Positions 10,531-19,429 of a DNA stretch of 25,037 nt are shown in pieces. The notes under the pieces were generated by a model. It did not search any database, was not told the DNA's origin, and was given only the letters and a program-made list of their open reading frames with translations. Each line of letters opens with the position of its first letter. Position 1 is the stretch's first letter. The stretch lies in assembly GCA_000969725.1 (NCBI GenBank), contig JXSR01S043112.1. One strand, written 5' to 3'. The position numbers and the translations under genes were made by a program. The stretch is from Ophiothrix spiculata (Eukaryota; Echinodermata; Ophiuroidea; Amphilepidida; Ophiotrichidae).

Positions 10531-10640
10531 AGACTCTGTCACACATCACCGTATATAGAGCCAAATGTACGTGTTGTTCATAATGTGTTCATTAGAAGTA
10601 CGTTCAATACGTTATCTATACGGTTTGTTCTTTATGTTCA
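10531..10640 (+). mobile_element. Truncated TTAA-type MITE (family 3), second half element
   Basis: Begins GACTCTGTCACACATCACCG after a worn CTAA (the TTAA position) and matches the left half of the element at 19533: GAGCCAAATGTACG, AAGTACGTTCAATACG and TTATCTATACGG. The match ends near 10640. It points the same way along the window as the 10150 end, so the two are not the ends of one intact copy. Confidence 0.7.
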
Positions 10641-10644
10641 TTGA

Positions 10645-11430
10645 CTAGTAAATAATGGATATTCAAAAACTTCATATAACTTGTTTTCTGATTACATTTA
10701 CGTTTTGTGGCAACTATTATCATTATAATGTTATTGACATTTTTATGCTTTCTGGAATTAGAAAGTTTGGAAATTTACGGTCTGGTGATTAAGACTGTAT
10801 AAAAAAACCTAATGGTTAAAGTGTACACCATTTCGCTTTCTCTCATCAAATATCACAAAGTCCGTGCATAATGCACAATCACGATATAAATTAGAAGGTA
10901 CGCAAACTTGCAATCCATGGTAGAAATTACGAAATATGTTTGTTTGTTTTGTTTTACTTAATTTTATTACTTGTTTTCTCTCAAAATATTTTTCCCTTTT
11001 AAATTTCTCAATATGCAAATGCCTTACATTGCCTAAGGATTCCCATTCTCAATCTAAATAATACACACTACATTGTACTATAGAGCCTGTATCAGTAGCT
11101 AGGCCTTTACCCACTTAATTCACTACAAATAAACAACTTACGAGCATAACAGATCTTTACTGCTTAGTGCATGCTACAAGTGTGTTGATATCTGATACCA
11201 TTCAAGTATATTTCTGTCCCCATAATTGACGGTGCTAAATTAGGTTTCTATTCCAGTGTCCAGCCAGCCTTTTGCAAGCTAGTAGAATCATATTATTGAA
11301 TTATTACAATAGCGAACTGGAATAACACGGGAACTTTGAAATTAATAAGGCAAAATCGTATTCATGAATACTACATGTACACTATGTTTTTACTATCCCG
11401 AGCCCGGAAAAGGCCTGGAACTGAGGCTGG
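10645..11430. other. AT-rich stretch, no gene seen
   Basis: No recognisable element. A 69-codon minus-strand open frame (10809-11018) has no domain and no splice context. The sequence does not align with copy A; similarity resumes at about 11430. Confidence 0.45.
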
Positions 11431-11649
11431 GGTTGTTTCAAAGAATAAATGAATTAATTTCTACCATATCTAAATGTATATCTGAATAGCTAACTCAGAA
11501 TATACAGAGAAATTAACTTAAATTGGAGACTAGTGTATTAATGGGAACAGATAATTCAAGGTTAAACTAGTATTAAGAATTACCATCAGTGTATCGTATT
11601 ACCATACGACCCATATCCGAATATCCGATGCAAAAATATCTTAAAACTG

Positions 11650-11880
11650 TCTTAACAATGAGTTTAATGTTGTTATTCTCAAAATGGGCCAAGTGATATT
11701 ATTCACATGCAGCCCGTCTATGAGGCACTGATGTACTTTATTAAAGTAGCCAATTGCCTCAAGATAGGAGAAAACGATGAACTAGCATGAACAAAAAATA
11801 TTTGGAACTCAGTTTATTAGCTGTTCTTATTTTGAGCAGTTCTTTGCTGGAAGGAGCATATGACCACAGTAACGATATTC
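11650..11880 (+). repeat. Dispersed repeat R, copy 6 (right end of copy B)
   Basis: Collinear with 3030-3240 of copy A: AAAACTGTCTTAACA, GTTGTTATTCTCA, GAGGCACTGATG, CCAATTGCCTCAAG, CTAGCATGAACAAA, TTTATTAGCTGTTC and GAGCATATGACCA. This is the last block I can match between the two copies. Confidence 0.7.
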
Positions 11881-12291
11881 AAATTATCTGAGGGTTTCGT
11901 ATAACTAGGCAAATTTATTGAATATAATAATCACTTGTAACAAGACCACTCGTTTTTCCAGATTAGGCACTGTTACAGGTGACTAGCCGACGGAATGTGC
12001 TTTCATTGAAAAAAGACAACCCTTCTTGGTTTTTCAAAGTAGTCGATAACTTCTGAGACCAGGTCAAAGAGGATTTTAATTTTGTCAAAAATGGTATGTC
12101 ACAATTTGTTCATGCAAACTTCAAATTACAATCAGTTTGAAGGTTTAATAATGCCATGTCTGTAAATACAAGAAAATAATCAATAATTGTGCACTAGGAA
12201 GTGTGCTTTTAAGGGTACGAGGAATCCATATGCTCAGGAAAATGTGAATCCTAACTATTTTTCAATCATGAAAACATAAATAGTTTCCACT
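11881..12291. other. Unique AT-rich sequence, no gene seen
   Basis: No open frame above background and no internal repeat. It separates the end of the tandem duplication from the tRNA-like sequence. Confidence 0.4.
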
Positions 12292-12377
12292 GCCTTGGCG
12301 GGGACTCGAACCATGGGTAATGGCGGGGGTTAGTCATGCATTACGAAGCGAGAGATCTACCGCTGAGCTATCAAGGT
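12292..12377 (-). tRNA. tRNA-like sequence or tRNA-derived SINE head, degenerate
   Basis: Read on the minus strand, a near-consensus RNA polymerase III A box (TAGCTCAGCGGTAGA, 12370-12356) and B box (GGTTCGAGTCC, 12312-12302) are present at tRNA-like spacing. The 5' CCTTG (12376-12372) can pair with 3' CAAGG (12297-12293) as five of the seven acceptor pairs. A loop-like TTCGTAA would give anticodon CGT (threonine). However, the anticodon stem is broken, the T stem has two mismatches and the variable region is too long. A TTTT terminator lies at 12274-12271, about 17 bases downstream. Best read as a tRNA pseudogene or the head of a tRNA-derived SINE that could still be transcribed; a functional tRNA is unlikely. 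No SINE tail was recognised. Confidence 0.65.
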
Positions 12378-12379
12378 AG

Positions 12380-13700
12380 CGTTGAGATTGTGAACTAAAA
12401 TCTAAAACATAAACATTAGAATGCCGTTTTTTTCTTTTGTTTACATAAAAATTGCAACTTTTGCCTCATTGGAATGCTCAATTTGTAAGTAAATTATGCG
12501 AATGCGTATATCAGACAAAATGTAGATAATGTAGATACTTAAAGCAGGCAATTTACAGCTCAAAGAGGGCAAACTCAGAGTCATAATTCACGTCCGGATT
12601 TTCGGGCAAAACAACCCGGGTTTGTTACATTATCATTCAAAATCAACTCAGCATATTTATAAAATATTGTTTGTAATTCAATAAGAATTATCAAGTCTAC
12701 ATTCTGTCAAAATTTGAAACCAGTCGAATTGTTCGAACATCATGAAATTATAAGGTTTCAGCGAAAAAGGGTCAACTTTTTCGAAGTAGTCTTTAGGCGT
12801 CATTTTGACCTTGATAATGGACGTGAAATCACTAGTATGTATAAACTAAAGACTCTATTCAATATATACGCCAAAAATGTGATATTCTGATAGGTGTAAA
12901 TAGGTAAAAACTTGCAGTAAACATGGCTTTCAGCCGAGCGAGACGTTTTTAGGGACTGTAGCCTTAAGGCGGGCAAATTCCACTCAGACCAGAAAAAAAT
13001 CTCAAGCATATTAAACGTTTTGCAATCAGACGTTACTGTTTGACAACTCTTATAATTTCACTTTATTTGATACTTCGTAACTATGGTAGTGAGCACTAAA
13101 GATACGACGAGAGTCCGAATCGTTTAGCAAAATGAAGTTCAAATATTTTGGAAAGTGCAAGAAATCATGTGATATCAACGTTTATTTTCTAAGATTAATG
13201 AAATGTTATTATCTTGCGTACCTTGAAGCAAAGTTGTGCAACACTATGGAATGATGATGTAAACAATTTCTAGCGCCTGACTATTATAGAAAGCCATTAA
13301 AATGATTAATGTCCTTAATTATTATTAGAAAATATCACAGCAAACCGATCAATCACATGACACTGACACATCCCGGTGATTGCTGATGGAAAAACTCATC
13401 TAGTTACCATTTCCTCTGCATGCACACTTTGAATCAATTTAGACAAGAAATTAATGAGATTTGCTCTCAAGATACCTTTCTGGGCAACTTGTATGTCAAA
13501 TATCCTTATTTTTGTTTAAAGATTGTTATGGTCAAAGGTTTAAAATGACAGAGGCCAAAATCACCTCACGTGTTCTTAAATAAAACAAAATAATGCACTG
13601 TTGTATGGAACAATTTACAAAACTTTTAATGCAAGTACTTTCTTTTAGCATAGTTAATAATTATCAATTAAGTTCTTTATCTACATTTTAAATCACTTAC
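12380..13700. other. Unique AT-rich sequence, no gene seen
   Basis: About 1.3 kb. The longest open frame, on the minus strand at 12800-13009, is 69 codons without a recognisable domain. I found no inverted terminal repeats, tandem repeats or matches to other parts of the window. Confidence 0.45.
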
Positions 13701-13704
13701 ATAT

Positions 13705-14160
13705 CTGAGATACCGCTGCGAAATCCGCGCGATCCTAGGACATTTCATAATTTATAATCCGTCATTAATCCGAGGCATATAGTTCTTGTAGATCAAAAGC
13801 CCCGAAATCCACTTGGCAAAAATAATTCCAAAACGTTCCTGACGAATTCCAACGACGATTTATAGTTCAGCAATCACAAAGAAGTTCTGCTTGGCTAAGA
13901 AACTGGATCTAATGCACATAATCCACGCGGACATTAATTAATAAAATAACAGGTTGTCTTTAATTCTCCATTCGTTGTATATCGCTAACTCCGAACTCCA
14001 AAGTATCGCAAACGCCAATCTCCATCCAAAGTATCTCTAACTCCAATCTTCATTTATCTGTATAACTCCATCCAGGAAAGTTTTAGCTATCCATCTAACT
14101 AAGACAAAGTAAATTTCACTTCTGCCCAAAATCACGTGGCCTGGGCTCATAGTTTTCTAC
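13705..14160 (-). other. Possible 5' exon or LTR fragment on the minus strand
   Basis: This stretch is richer in G and C and more complex than its surroundings. On the minus strand it starts near a CACGTG E-box (about 14131-14136), runs through imperfect TTGGAGTT / GATGGAG repeats with GATACTTTGGA twice, and ends at GATATGTAAGTG, a near-consensus 5' splice donor (GTAAGT at 13710-13705). It has no long open frame, so as an exon it would be untranslated leader. It could equally be a solo LTR or a fragment of one; I saw no TG...CA ends, primer-binding site or internal domain to support that. Confidence 0.25.
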
Positions 14161-14389
14161 ATTCTCATAAAAAAAAAAACCCTTATGTTGTCATTAACAC
14201 CTTATGTGGTAGTCTGTGCTACAGGTTTAAAAGAAACACACCATTCACTCACTGAAAACTATCATGCACACCACCCTCAATCATATTAAGGAGTTGGATG
14301 AAATGATATTAAAATATGGTATTAAAACAGGTCAACTGGACACTTTCTTTTTGATGGCTACAATATCACTCCTCATCCAACATGTCCAA

Positions 14390-14657
14390 CAGGGGCGTCG
14401 GAAACGTACAGGCCATGTGTGCTTTGGCCTCACCACTTTTCAATTCAGCCAGAAAAAAAAATATTTTGATTCGTTTTATTATAGTCCTAGCAATATTAAA
14501 CAAAAAATAGTACTGTAAAAATTCGGGTTTTTTTTAGTAACTTTTGTATTCTTTGAATCTGACCTCTTTATTCATGTTATTTTTGGTAACTTAGGGGCCA
14601 CAGGCCGCGCCACTTTTTAGGGGCCGCACCACTTTTATTTTCCTTCCGACACCCCTG
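14390..14657. mobile_element. hAT-like non-autonomous element with 8 bp target-site duplication
   Basis: A 268 bp element starting CAGGGGCGTCGGAA and ending with the inverse TTCCGACACCCCTG (14 bp ends, one mismatch). It is flanked by ATGTCCAA (14382-14389) and ATATCCAA (14658-14665), an 8 bp duplication with one difference. CAGGG ends and an 8 bp duplication are the hallmarks of hAT elements. Near the right end there are two related GGGGCCGC...CACTTTT segments and one GGCCTCACCACTTTT on the left, probable subterminal transposase sites. The 84-codon plus-strand frame at 14264-14518 runs from flank into the element and is not a gene. Confidence 0.85.
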
Positions 14658-14665
14658 ATATCCAA

Positions 14666-15229
14666 AGAGTATCTTCAGGCCAACTAATCTTTCGATGGCT
14701 TGTTGATCCGTGATGGTGTAGAATAGTTACGTCCATATGACGTCAGAGACGTAAAGGAATATTTAAATAGTCTACAACACATCTTTGAGGATAAGGACAT
14801 TGTAATTTAGGACAACGAACAAAAGTGGTTTGAAAGAGGAGTCAAAAAGCCATTCATATTCATAGGGAGAAACCTTCCATTCACAGAGGAGGGGCCTTAG
14901 ATGATTCTTATTGTAATTAACTTGTATGTGGTGGAATCCCATCTTTGAAGAAAACTTACTTGAAGTGTTTCAAAACTGTTCTGCTTGTTTACAGGATCCT
15001 TACATTTCCTATGGTCGAATAATTGTTGACGATTATTCTTTTGAAGAAAACAAACTGTAAGTAATACCTTAAAAACTATTCTATCACATATTCGTGTCGA
15101 ATTTTCTTTTTCTCATTCTTGACCTTGTTCTTTTATTTTTCTTTTACCACTTCTCTATGTGCATGCAACAAAACACAAATCCATATTATCAGTACCTTTA
15201 AAGTAAATGTTTTTCTACCATTCAGCAAG
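14666..15229. other. Intergenic sequence, no gene seen
   Basis: Contains a perfect TGACGTCA (CRE-type palindrome, about 14738-14745) with a second GACGT just after it. No transcript start or open frame supports a promoter here. Otherwise featureless. Confidence 0.35.
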
Positions 15230-15560
15230 GCATTTTTCCTACACGACTATGGCTAATGCATCATCAAACTTGCATCATTTATTAGCATTGATTAACCGGA
15301 TGTTCCCTGTCTATTTCGGATTTACATCGACTTAAGTGAGTTCGTGAAATGGGTCATCTTCCCCGAGTTTACTTCTCAAAAGTGTTCTACTTCAAGACGA
15401 TGTGAAAACGACAGAGTTCAACTGTCTACGTTGATCATCGATTAATCTTTAACATCTAAACGTGGCAGGCTTTTAAGCAAAGTATTTAACGGAATTTTTA
15501 AAGGCAACCCCATGTCTGCAGCAATTCTTAAAACAGGCCATACAAGCAAGTCGCTATTTT
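15230..15560 (+). repeat. Local duplication D1, copy 1
   Basis: Resembles 16040-16440 in order: a TTGATTAACCGGATGT / TTTAATTAACAGGATGT segment, CCTGTCTATTTC / CCCTATATATTTC, GTGAGTTCGTGAA / GTGAGTTTATGAA, TCTCAAAAGTGTTCTACTT / TCTCAAAAGAGTCCTACTT, and the AAGACGATGTGA / AAGACAATGTGA segment. Moderately diverged. A possible third, shorter copy near 16795-16860 shares the GGTCATCTTC and TTCACTTCTGAG segments. Confidence 0.6.
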
Positions 15561-15688
15561 TTCATCTGTAATTTAAATTTCATAAATTATGGAAACTAAA
15601 ATAATTTGACTTTTTAATTAATTTATTCTTATCAGTGCATCTTTGATTGATTATACAATCTGCAAGGATACTTTCCACGTATGTAATA

Positions 15689-15939
15689 TGTGATGACTCA
15701 CCCCAAAAAGGGGGACTTTGCGACAGAACACTTTTCAAGATACGGGTGAAAATAGGTATAAAAAATAAAGAAAATAATAAGAATTTCCAGCAGATTTTCT
15801 GTTGTAAAATTGATCGTCTTGATCAATTTCGACAAATAAGGTGTCATTTTAAAGCTTAGAAAATGCTGTAACAGATGCAATGATAAACTCAAAATTAATA
15901 TCATCTGCAAAGTCCCCCCTTTCGGTGTGAGTCATCACA
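15689..15939. mobile_element. TA-flanked MITE, family 4, copy 1
   Basis: A 251 bp element beginning TGTGATGACTCACCCC and ending with its near-inverse GGTGTGAGTCATCACA, flanked by TA at 15687-15688 and 15940-15941. The terminal repeats run about 33 bases, through an AAGGGGGACTTTGC segment, with a few mismatches. The interior is AT-rich with a TTGATC/GATCAA dyad. The 70-codon frames overlapping it on both strands start or end in the flanks or terminal repeats, and I treat them as non-coding. Confidence 0.88.
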
Positions 15940-16039
15940 TATAAGGTATTAAGGGTAACAGGATGTTTTTAACGAATACCATGATAACTGAACTATGCTA
16001 AAGTATGGATGCTGTTACATCTAAGCTCATCTAGTGTCG

Positions 16040-16440
16040 ATTATGTATATTGATCATCATGAAACTGTGTAAACTCATTAAAATCGATATCCTGTAGTAC
16101 TTGTGATGTGATTTATTCATACGTTTATGGCTAGCAGAGTATTAGATATACATGATTTATGAGTTTAATTAACAGGATGTGCCCTATATATTTCTTATTT
16201 TTTACGTGAGTTTATGAATATTTAAACTATTCTCAAAAGAGTCCTACTTAAAGACAATGTGACAATTGCATTTCAGACTGAATTTCTACAGAAATGTTTT
16301 AAATTATTTGAACATTACGAAACATTAGGCAAGAAGAGACAAATGGAAGGAATTCCTAAGAAAAACATGCTTGTTAACTGCTAGTATTTCTAGTATATTT
16401 GATCAAGTAAATACCAAGGCATACAAACAAATTGTTTAAG
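16040..16440 (+). repeat. Local duplication D1, copy 2
   Basis: Partner of 15230-15560, with the same ordered landmarks and several small indels. The TA-flanked MITE at 15689-15939 lies between the two copies. The right part matches through GGAATTCCTAAG-like and CATACAAACAA segments. Confidence 0.55.
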
Positions 16441-17399
16441 TGGCTTTGAAAATTATTTTTAATTTTATTAGGAACACTTTTTCAACTATTTTTTTATGGG
16501 AGTCTGCCAAAATTAAGTGAAGCTGAGCTTTCACAATTGTTTCTCCACCATGTTTAATCATGCAAACAGAAATACGGATATGTAAAAATGGTTTATAATT
16601 TACAAGCCGTATACAATGCAACAATCAAGCTTTGGCTATTTTTTTACAATTTTCCTATTTTTTTTCAAATCGTCAAAGGCAAATAATGCCATGGTTGTCA
16701 AAAATAAAATCCAAAATATATTTTAGTTTGGTTATTCTGGCTATATCTTGATTTTTTTTATATGTAACATCCCCACATCCCCAGATGACATCAAGCGTGA
16801 AACGCATTGTAGTAGGTCATCTTCTTCTTCAGTTCACTTCTGAGGGTTTAATACGTGCGACATGTAAGCCTTTTGCTTATGTCATGTTCGTGAACAAAAA
16901 GTAAAGATGTTAAGATTCCTTGCAAATTGTGCACATCATTAAATATCAATCAACTACTGAATCATCAAATTACTATCCATAATTCAGCCAGTACTGACTT
17001 GAACGGACATTTCAAGTGGCAATTTATTCAAATGTAGTAATCATGGTCAGAGCGTTAAATTAAATAAAATTGAATATTATATTCAAAGTGTCTAAGACAC
17101 AGAGTATCGTAAGCTTTTATAGGAATTAATAATAGCATTCATGATTCAAATTCAAAATTCCCTTGGGAATACATATTAACTACAACATAAAATCCTTTTT
17201 GTAGGTGATGTGAAACATAATTGAAATTGAGATTCGACTTTTCGATAAATCGCTTCTCGTTAGTGCGTATGATTAATTGCACAATTTACAAAGGTTGCAC
17301 TTTAAAATGTAAGGTACCTCAGGTTGGCTGGATGCTTTTCACATTCATTTATTCATTAATTCTTACATATACCTGAAGTACGACAACGGTTTTGTGCCT
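16441..17399. other. AT-rich stretch, no gene seen
   Basis: The 62-codon minus-strand frame at 16436-16624 shows no domain. A fragment similar to duplication D1 may lie near 16795-16860. Nothing else recognisable. Confidence 0.4.
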
Positions 17400-18030
17400 T
17401 TATATAAACTGCAAAGAGACTTATAATACCTTCATCTTACATTAAATACAATATACTAAGTTACTAAATATGAAACAAAACATAGAAACATTTTCCCTTT
17501 TGTAAAGTCCATTTTATATTTCATTTCATTTGTTCTTTAAGATTTCATATCCGACAAAATTCATCTTGCTATTAATGGTGCATAGCATATAGTCAAAATA
17601 TGAAACATTAACAATCACAATGTATCGCTTACATTTCGTCAAATATAGGACCTAAATATTTCTCGAACATGTCAAATAGTCAACATCCTTGGAATCCTAA
17701 TATTGGCAAACTGTCTATTCTAACTTAAAATGTGTGCTATAATTATCAGATGATACCGTTTACGATTGAAGGCACTTAACTCGGCTGCTCGATCAGCGCT
17801 CTGTACTAAGTGAACATAGAGTACATTGACCAGATAATAGAGCAGCTTATTAAAACCCGTCTGTCGAACCTAGATGTCTTTCCATCCGCCTTACCATGCT
17901 TACGGGTTTGCTTGTTATAAGATTAGAATGTTGGAGCGGAATGATTTAAAACACATCCCCAGATTAACTGAATTAGAAGTAAGGTAATATTGAAGCCTTG
18001 AAGGTTGTAAGATGAAAATGTGGTTTTTGA
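17400..18030 (+). repeat. Local duplication D2, copy 1
   Basis: Collinear with 19430-20190: GAAACATTTTCCCTTTTG / GAAACGTTGTCCCTTTTG, ATATTGGCAAACTGTCT / ATATTGGCAGACCGTCT, CGATTGAAGGCACTTA / CGATTAAGGCACTTAC, GAACATAGAGTACATTGACC / GAACATAGAGTGCATTGACC, a CATCCGCCTTAC / CATCTGCCTTAC segment, and CCTTGAAGGTTGTAAGATG / CCTTGAAGGTGGTAAGATG. Copy 2 carries an inserted TTAA element that copy 1 lacks. No shared open frame. Confidence 0.75.
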
Positions 18031-18716
18031 GATAGCGCCGACACTCAATCATTATATTTCAACATTCTATGTATATTCTTTGGGATATCTGTGATGTGGA
18101 ACGTCTTTACGCTTCTGTTGACAATTATTCATTTGAGATCCAAGATTTAATTCAATTATTAATAGCGTCGTGATGCATTTATCATAAACACGTACCAAAT
18201 CTTGCTGAATATTCAAATGAACTTATGTTCATCAGTTCATTGTTTGTCCATGTGGTATCAACAAAATTAGCCAAAAATATTACCAAAATCATGAACGATT
18301 AACATACAAGACCAATACTCTTTATCAATCCTAACCAATCATTACTAGTATCTTACACAATATGTGGAATTCGTAACATTGCTTGTTGCATATTATACAT
18401 GTACATGTAGATTATCATAGTCGAAGAGACTCGGTAGCTAATCATGCTAATTCAAAGGTAACCAAGGAAGGAGGCTGTGGACCATGGGCTGCAAAGTTGT
18501 AAATAATGAAAAGAGAAGAATTTCTGAATTTAATATAAAAATGATGCTCATGCCTTTGTTGCCAGAGATACATAAGACATGTCAGATAGCAATCGTGAAG
18601 CTTAATTTTCATACGACTTTTGTTTAAGATTTTTCCTGTATCACTTAAGGTAGTCAGTGGATTTGTGATGTAAACAACAATAATTGTTCAACTAAATAAA
18701 TTATATTCACTGCCGC
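18031..18716. other. AT-rich stretch, no gene seen
   Basis: A short ACATGTACATGT palindrome lies near 18398-18411. Open frames are short. No duplicated or terminal-repeat structure was recognised. Confidence 0.4.
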
Positions 18717-19007
18717 ACAGTGTATTAAATATTTTCAAATTGTATTAAATAGCAAAATTCCATGTTTGTCTGGCCAAATTTGCACAAAAAGTTGCCAATT
18801 GGCAACTTTTATCACTCAAAATACATTTTGGCTGATAAAATTGTTAGTTTTGTGAAAAAAGTTGCCAATTGGCAACTTTGATCAAATTCTAATTTTCTTG
18901 CCTTGCCAAAATATTCTATATATATCAAATATTTTGGCAAGAATATTTTAAAATTTTATTTTGAATGTCGCCAATTGGCAATAATTTGAAAATATTTAAT
19001 ACACTGT
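18717..19007. mobile_element. Palindrome-rich non-autonomous element, family 5
   Basis: A 291 bp element bounded by perfect 25-base inverted repeats: ACAGTGTATTAAATATTTTC and onward at the left, its inverse ending at 19007. Inside are two perfect palindromes built on GTTGCCAATTGGCAAC, at 18787-18810 (24 bp) and 18858-18879 (22 bp). There is a third, shorter GCCAATTGGC at 18970-18979, and a 14 bp stem with a 12-base AT loop (CTTGCCAAAATATT at 18902-18915 with its inverse at 18928-18941). The flanks show no convincing target-site duplication, so the superfamily is undetermined. Confidence 0.8.
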
Positions 19008-19045
19008 TACTTGGCTGTGCTGTAATTTAACAGTACTTCATTCAT

Positions 19046-19291
19046 TTATTGTCTATGGGTGAACACCATTTTTTTAGCATAGCACGACTGTGTCCTTTCT
19101 CTTTCAACAATGTTGTATGAAAACGCAAGCACATTTGAGATGTCTCCTTCAGCCGGAAGCAGATGGAGCTTCCCGAGTTCGTATAAGTAGCTGACAACAT
19201 GAATATGCACTTGACTCGTGCAATAAAGGTTCTTGTGCACGCTAATGTTCAAGAATGAATATTCACCTCGCTCGTGTCGCTTAATAAACAC
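19046..19291 (-). CDS. Possible exon or protein fragment, unrecognised
   Basis: An 81-codon minus-strand frame that looks more like coding sequence than its neighbours: mixed amino-acid composition, synonymous positions not simply AT-rich, and no low-complexity tracts. The peptide includes the stretches VHIHVVSYLYELGKLHL and LPAEGDISNVLAFSYN, which I do not recognise as a domain. It has no ATG at the left of the open stretch; an upstream TAA bounds the frame, and an AG acceptor candidate (ATTAAG, about 19284) lies inside it. The stop TAA is embedded in CAATAAATG, so an AATAAA overlaps the stop codon. It may be a degraded last exon, a transposon remnant or chance. No partner exon was found. 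Confidence 0.22.
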   Translation of the reverse strand: MFIKRHERGEYSFLNISVHKNLYCTSQVHIHVVSYLYELGKLHLLPAEGDISNVLAFSYNIVERERTQSCYAKKMVFTHRQ

Positions 19292-19429
19292 CCATTACCA
19301 ATGCGAAAGAAGAACTTGGTTGGTGCAATTCTAATGTGATTCAAATTCAAATATCCTGATATTCTCTCAAACGAAAGATTTTTTAAGAGCGCTTTTATAG
19401 AAAAAGTATTGAGCTGTATTAAACACATT

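Larger units (their letters stand above)
5083..11880 (+). repeat. Copy B of the tandem segmental duplication, expanded by insertions
   Basis: This is the second copy of the unit seen at 1-3240. Its left end (ATCTCGTACCCATGAGTCTC at about 5085) matches base 1 of the window almost exactly. The shared blocks keep their order but are spread over 6.8 kb instead of 3.2 kb, because mobile elements, a tandem array and other non-shared segments lie between them. The offset between the start of A and the start of B is about 5.1 kb. Similarity is very high in some blocks (6571-6780) and patchy in others (7880-8740). Confidence 0.85.

Noticed and set aside
1..11880. The A/B duplication as a pair of long terminal repeats
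   Set aside because: No TG...CA borders, primer-binding site, polypurine tract or retroelement domains, and the intervening 1.8 kb has no coding capacity.
14264..14518. An 84-codon plus-strand frame starting with ATG
   Set aside because: The frame runs across the left border of a hAT-like element and ends within it; no recognisable domain.
14738..14745. Perfect CRE palindrome TGACGTCA as a promoter element
   Set aside because: A single 8 bp match is expected by chance over several windows of this size, and no transcript or open frame begins nearby.
15647..15910. Two overlapping 70-codon frames on opposite strands
   Set aside because: Both run through the family-4 MITE, which is AT-rich and non-coding, and neither is preserved in the second copy at 21409-21637.
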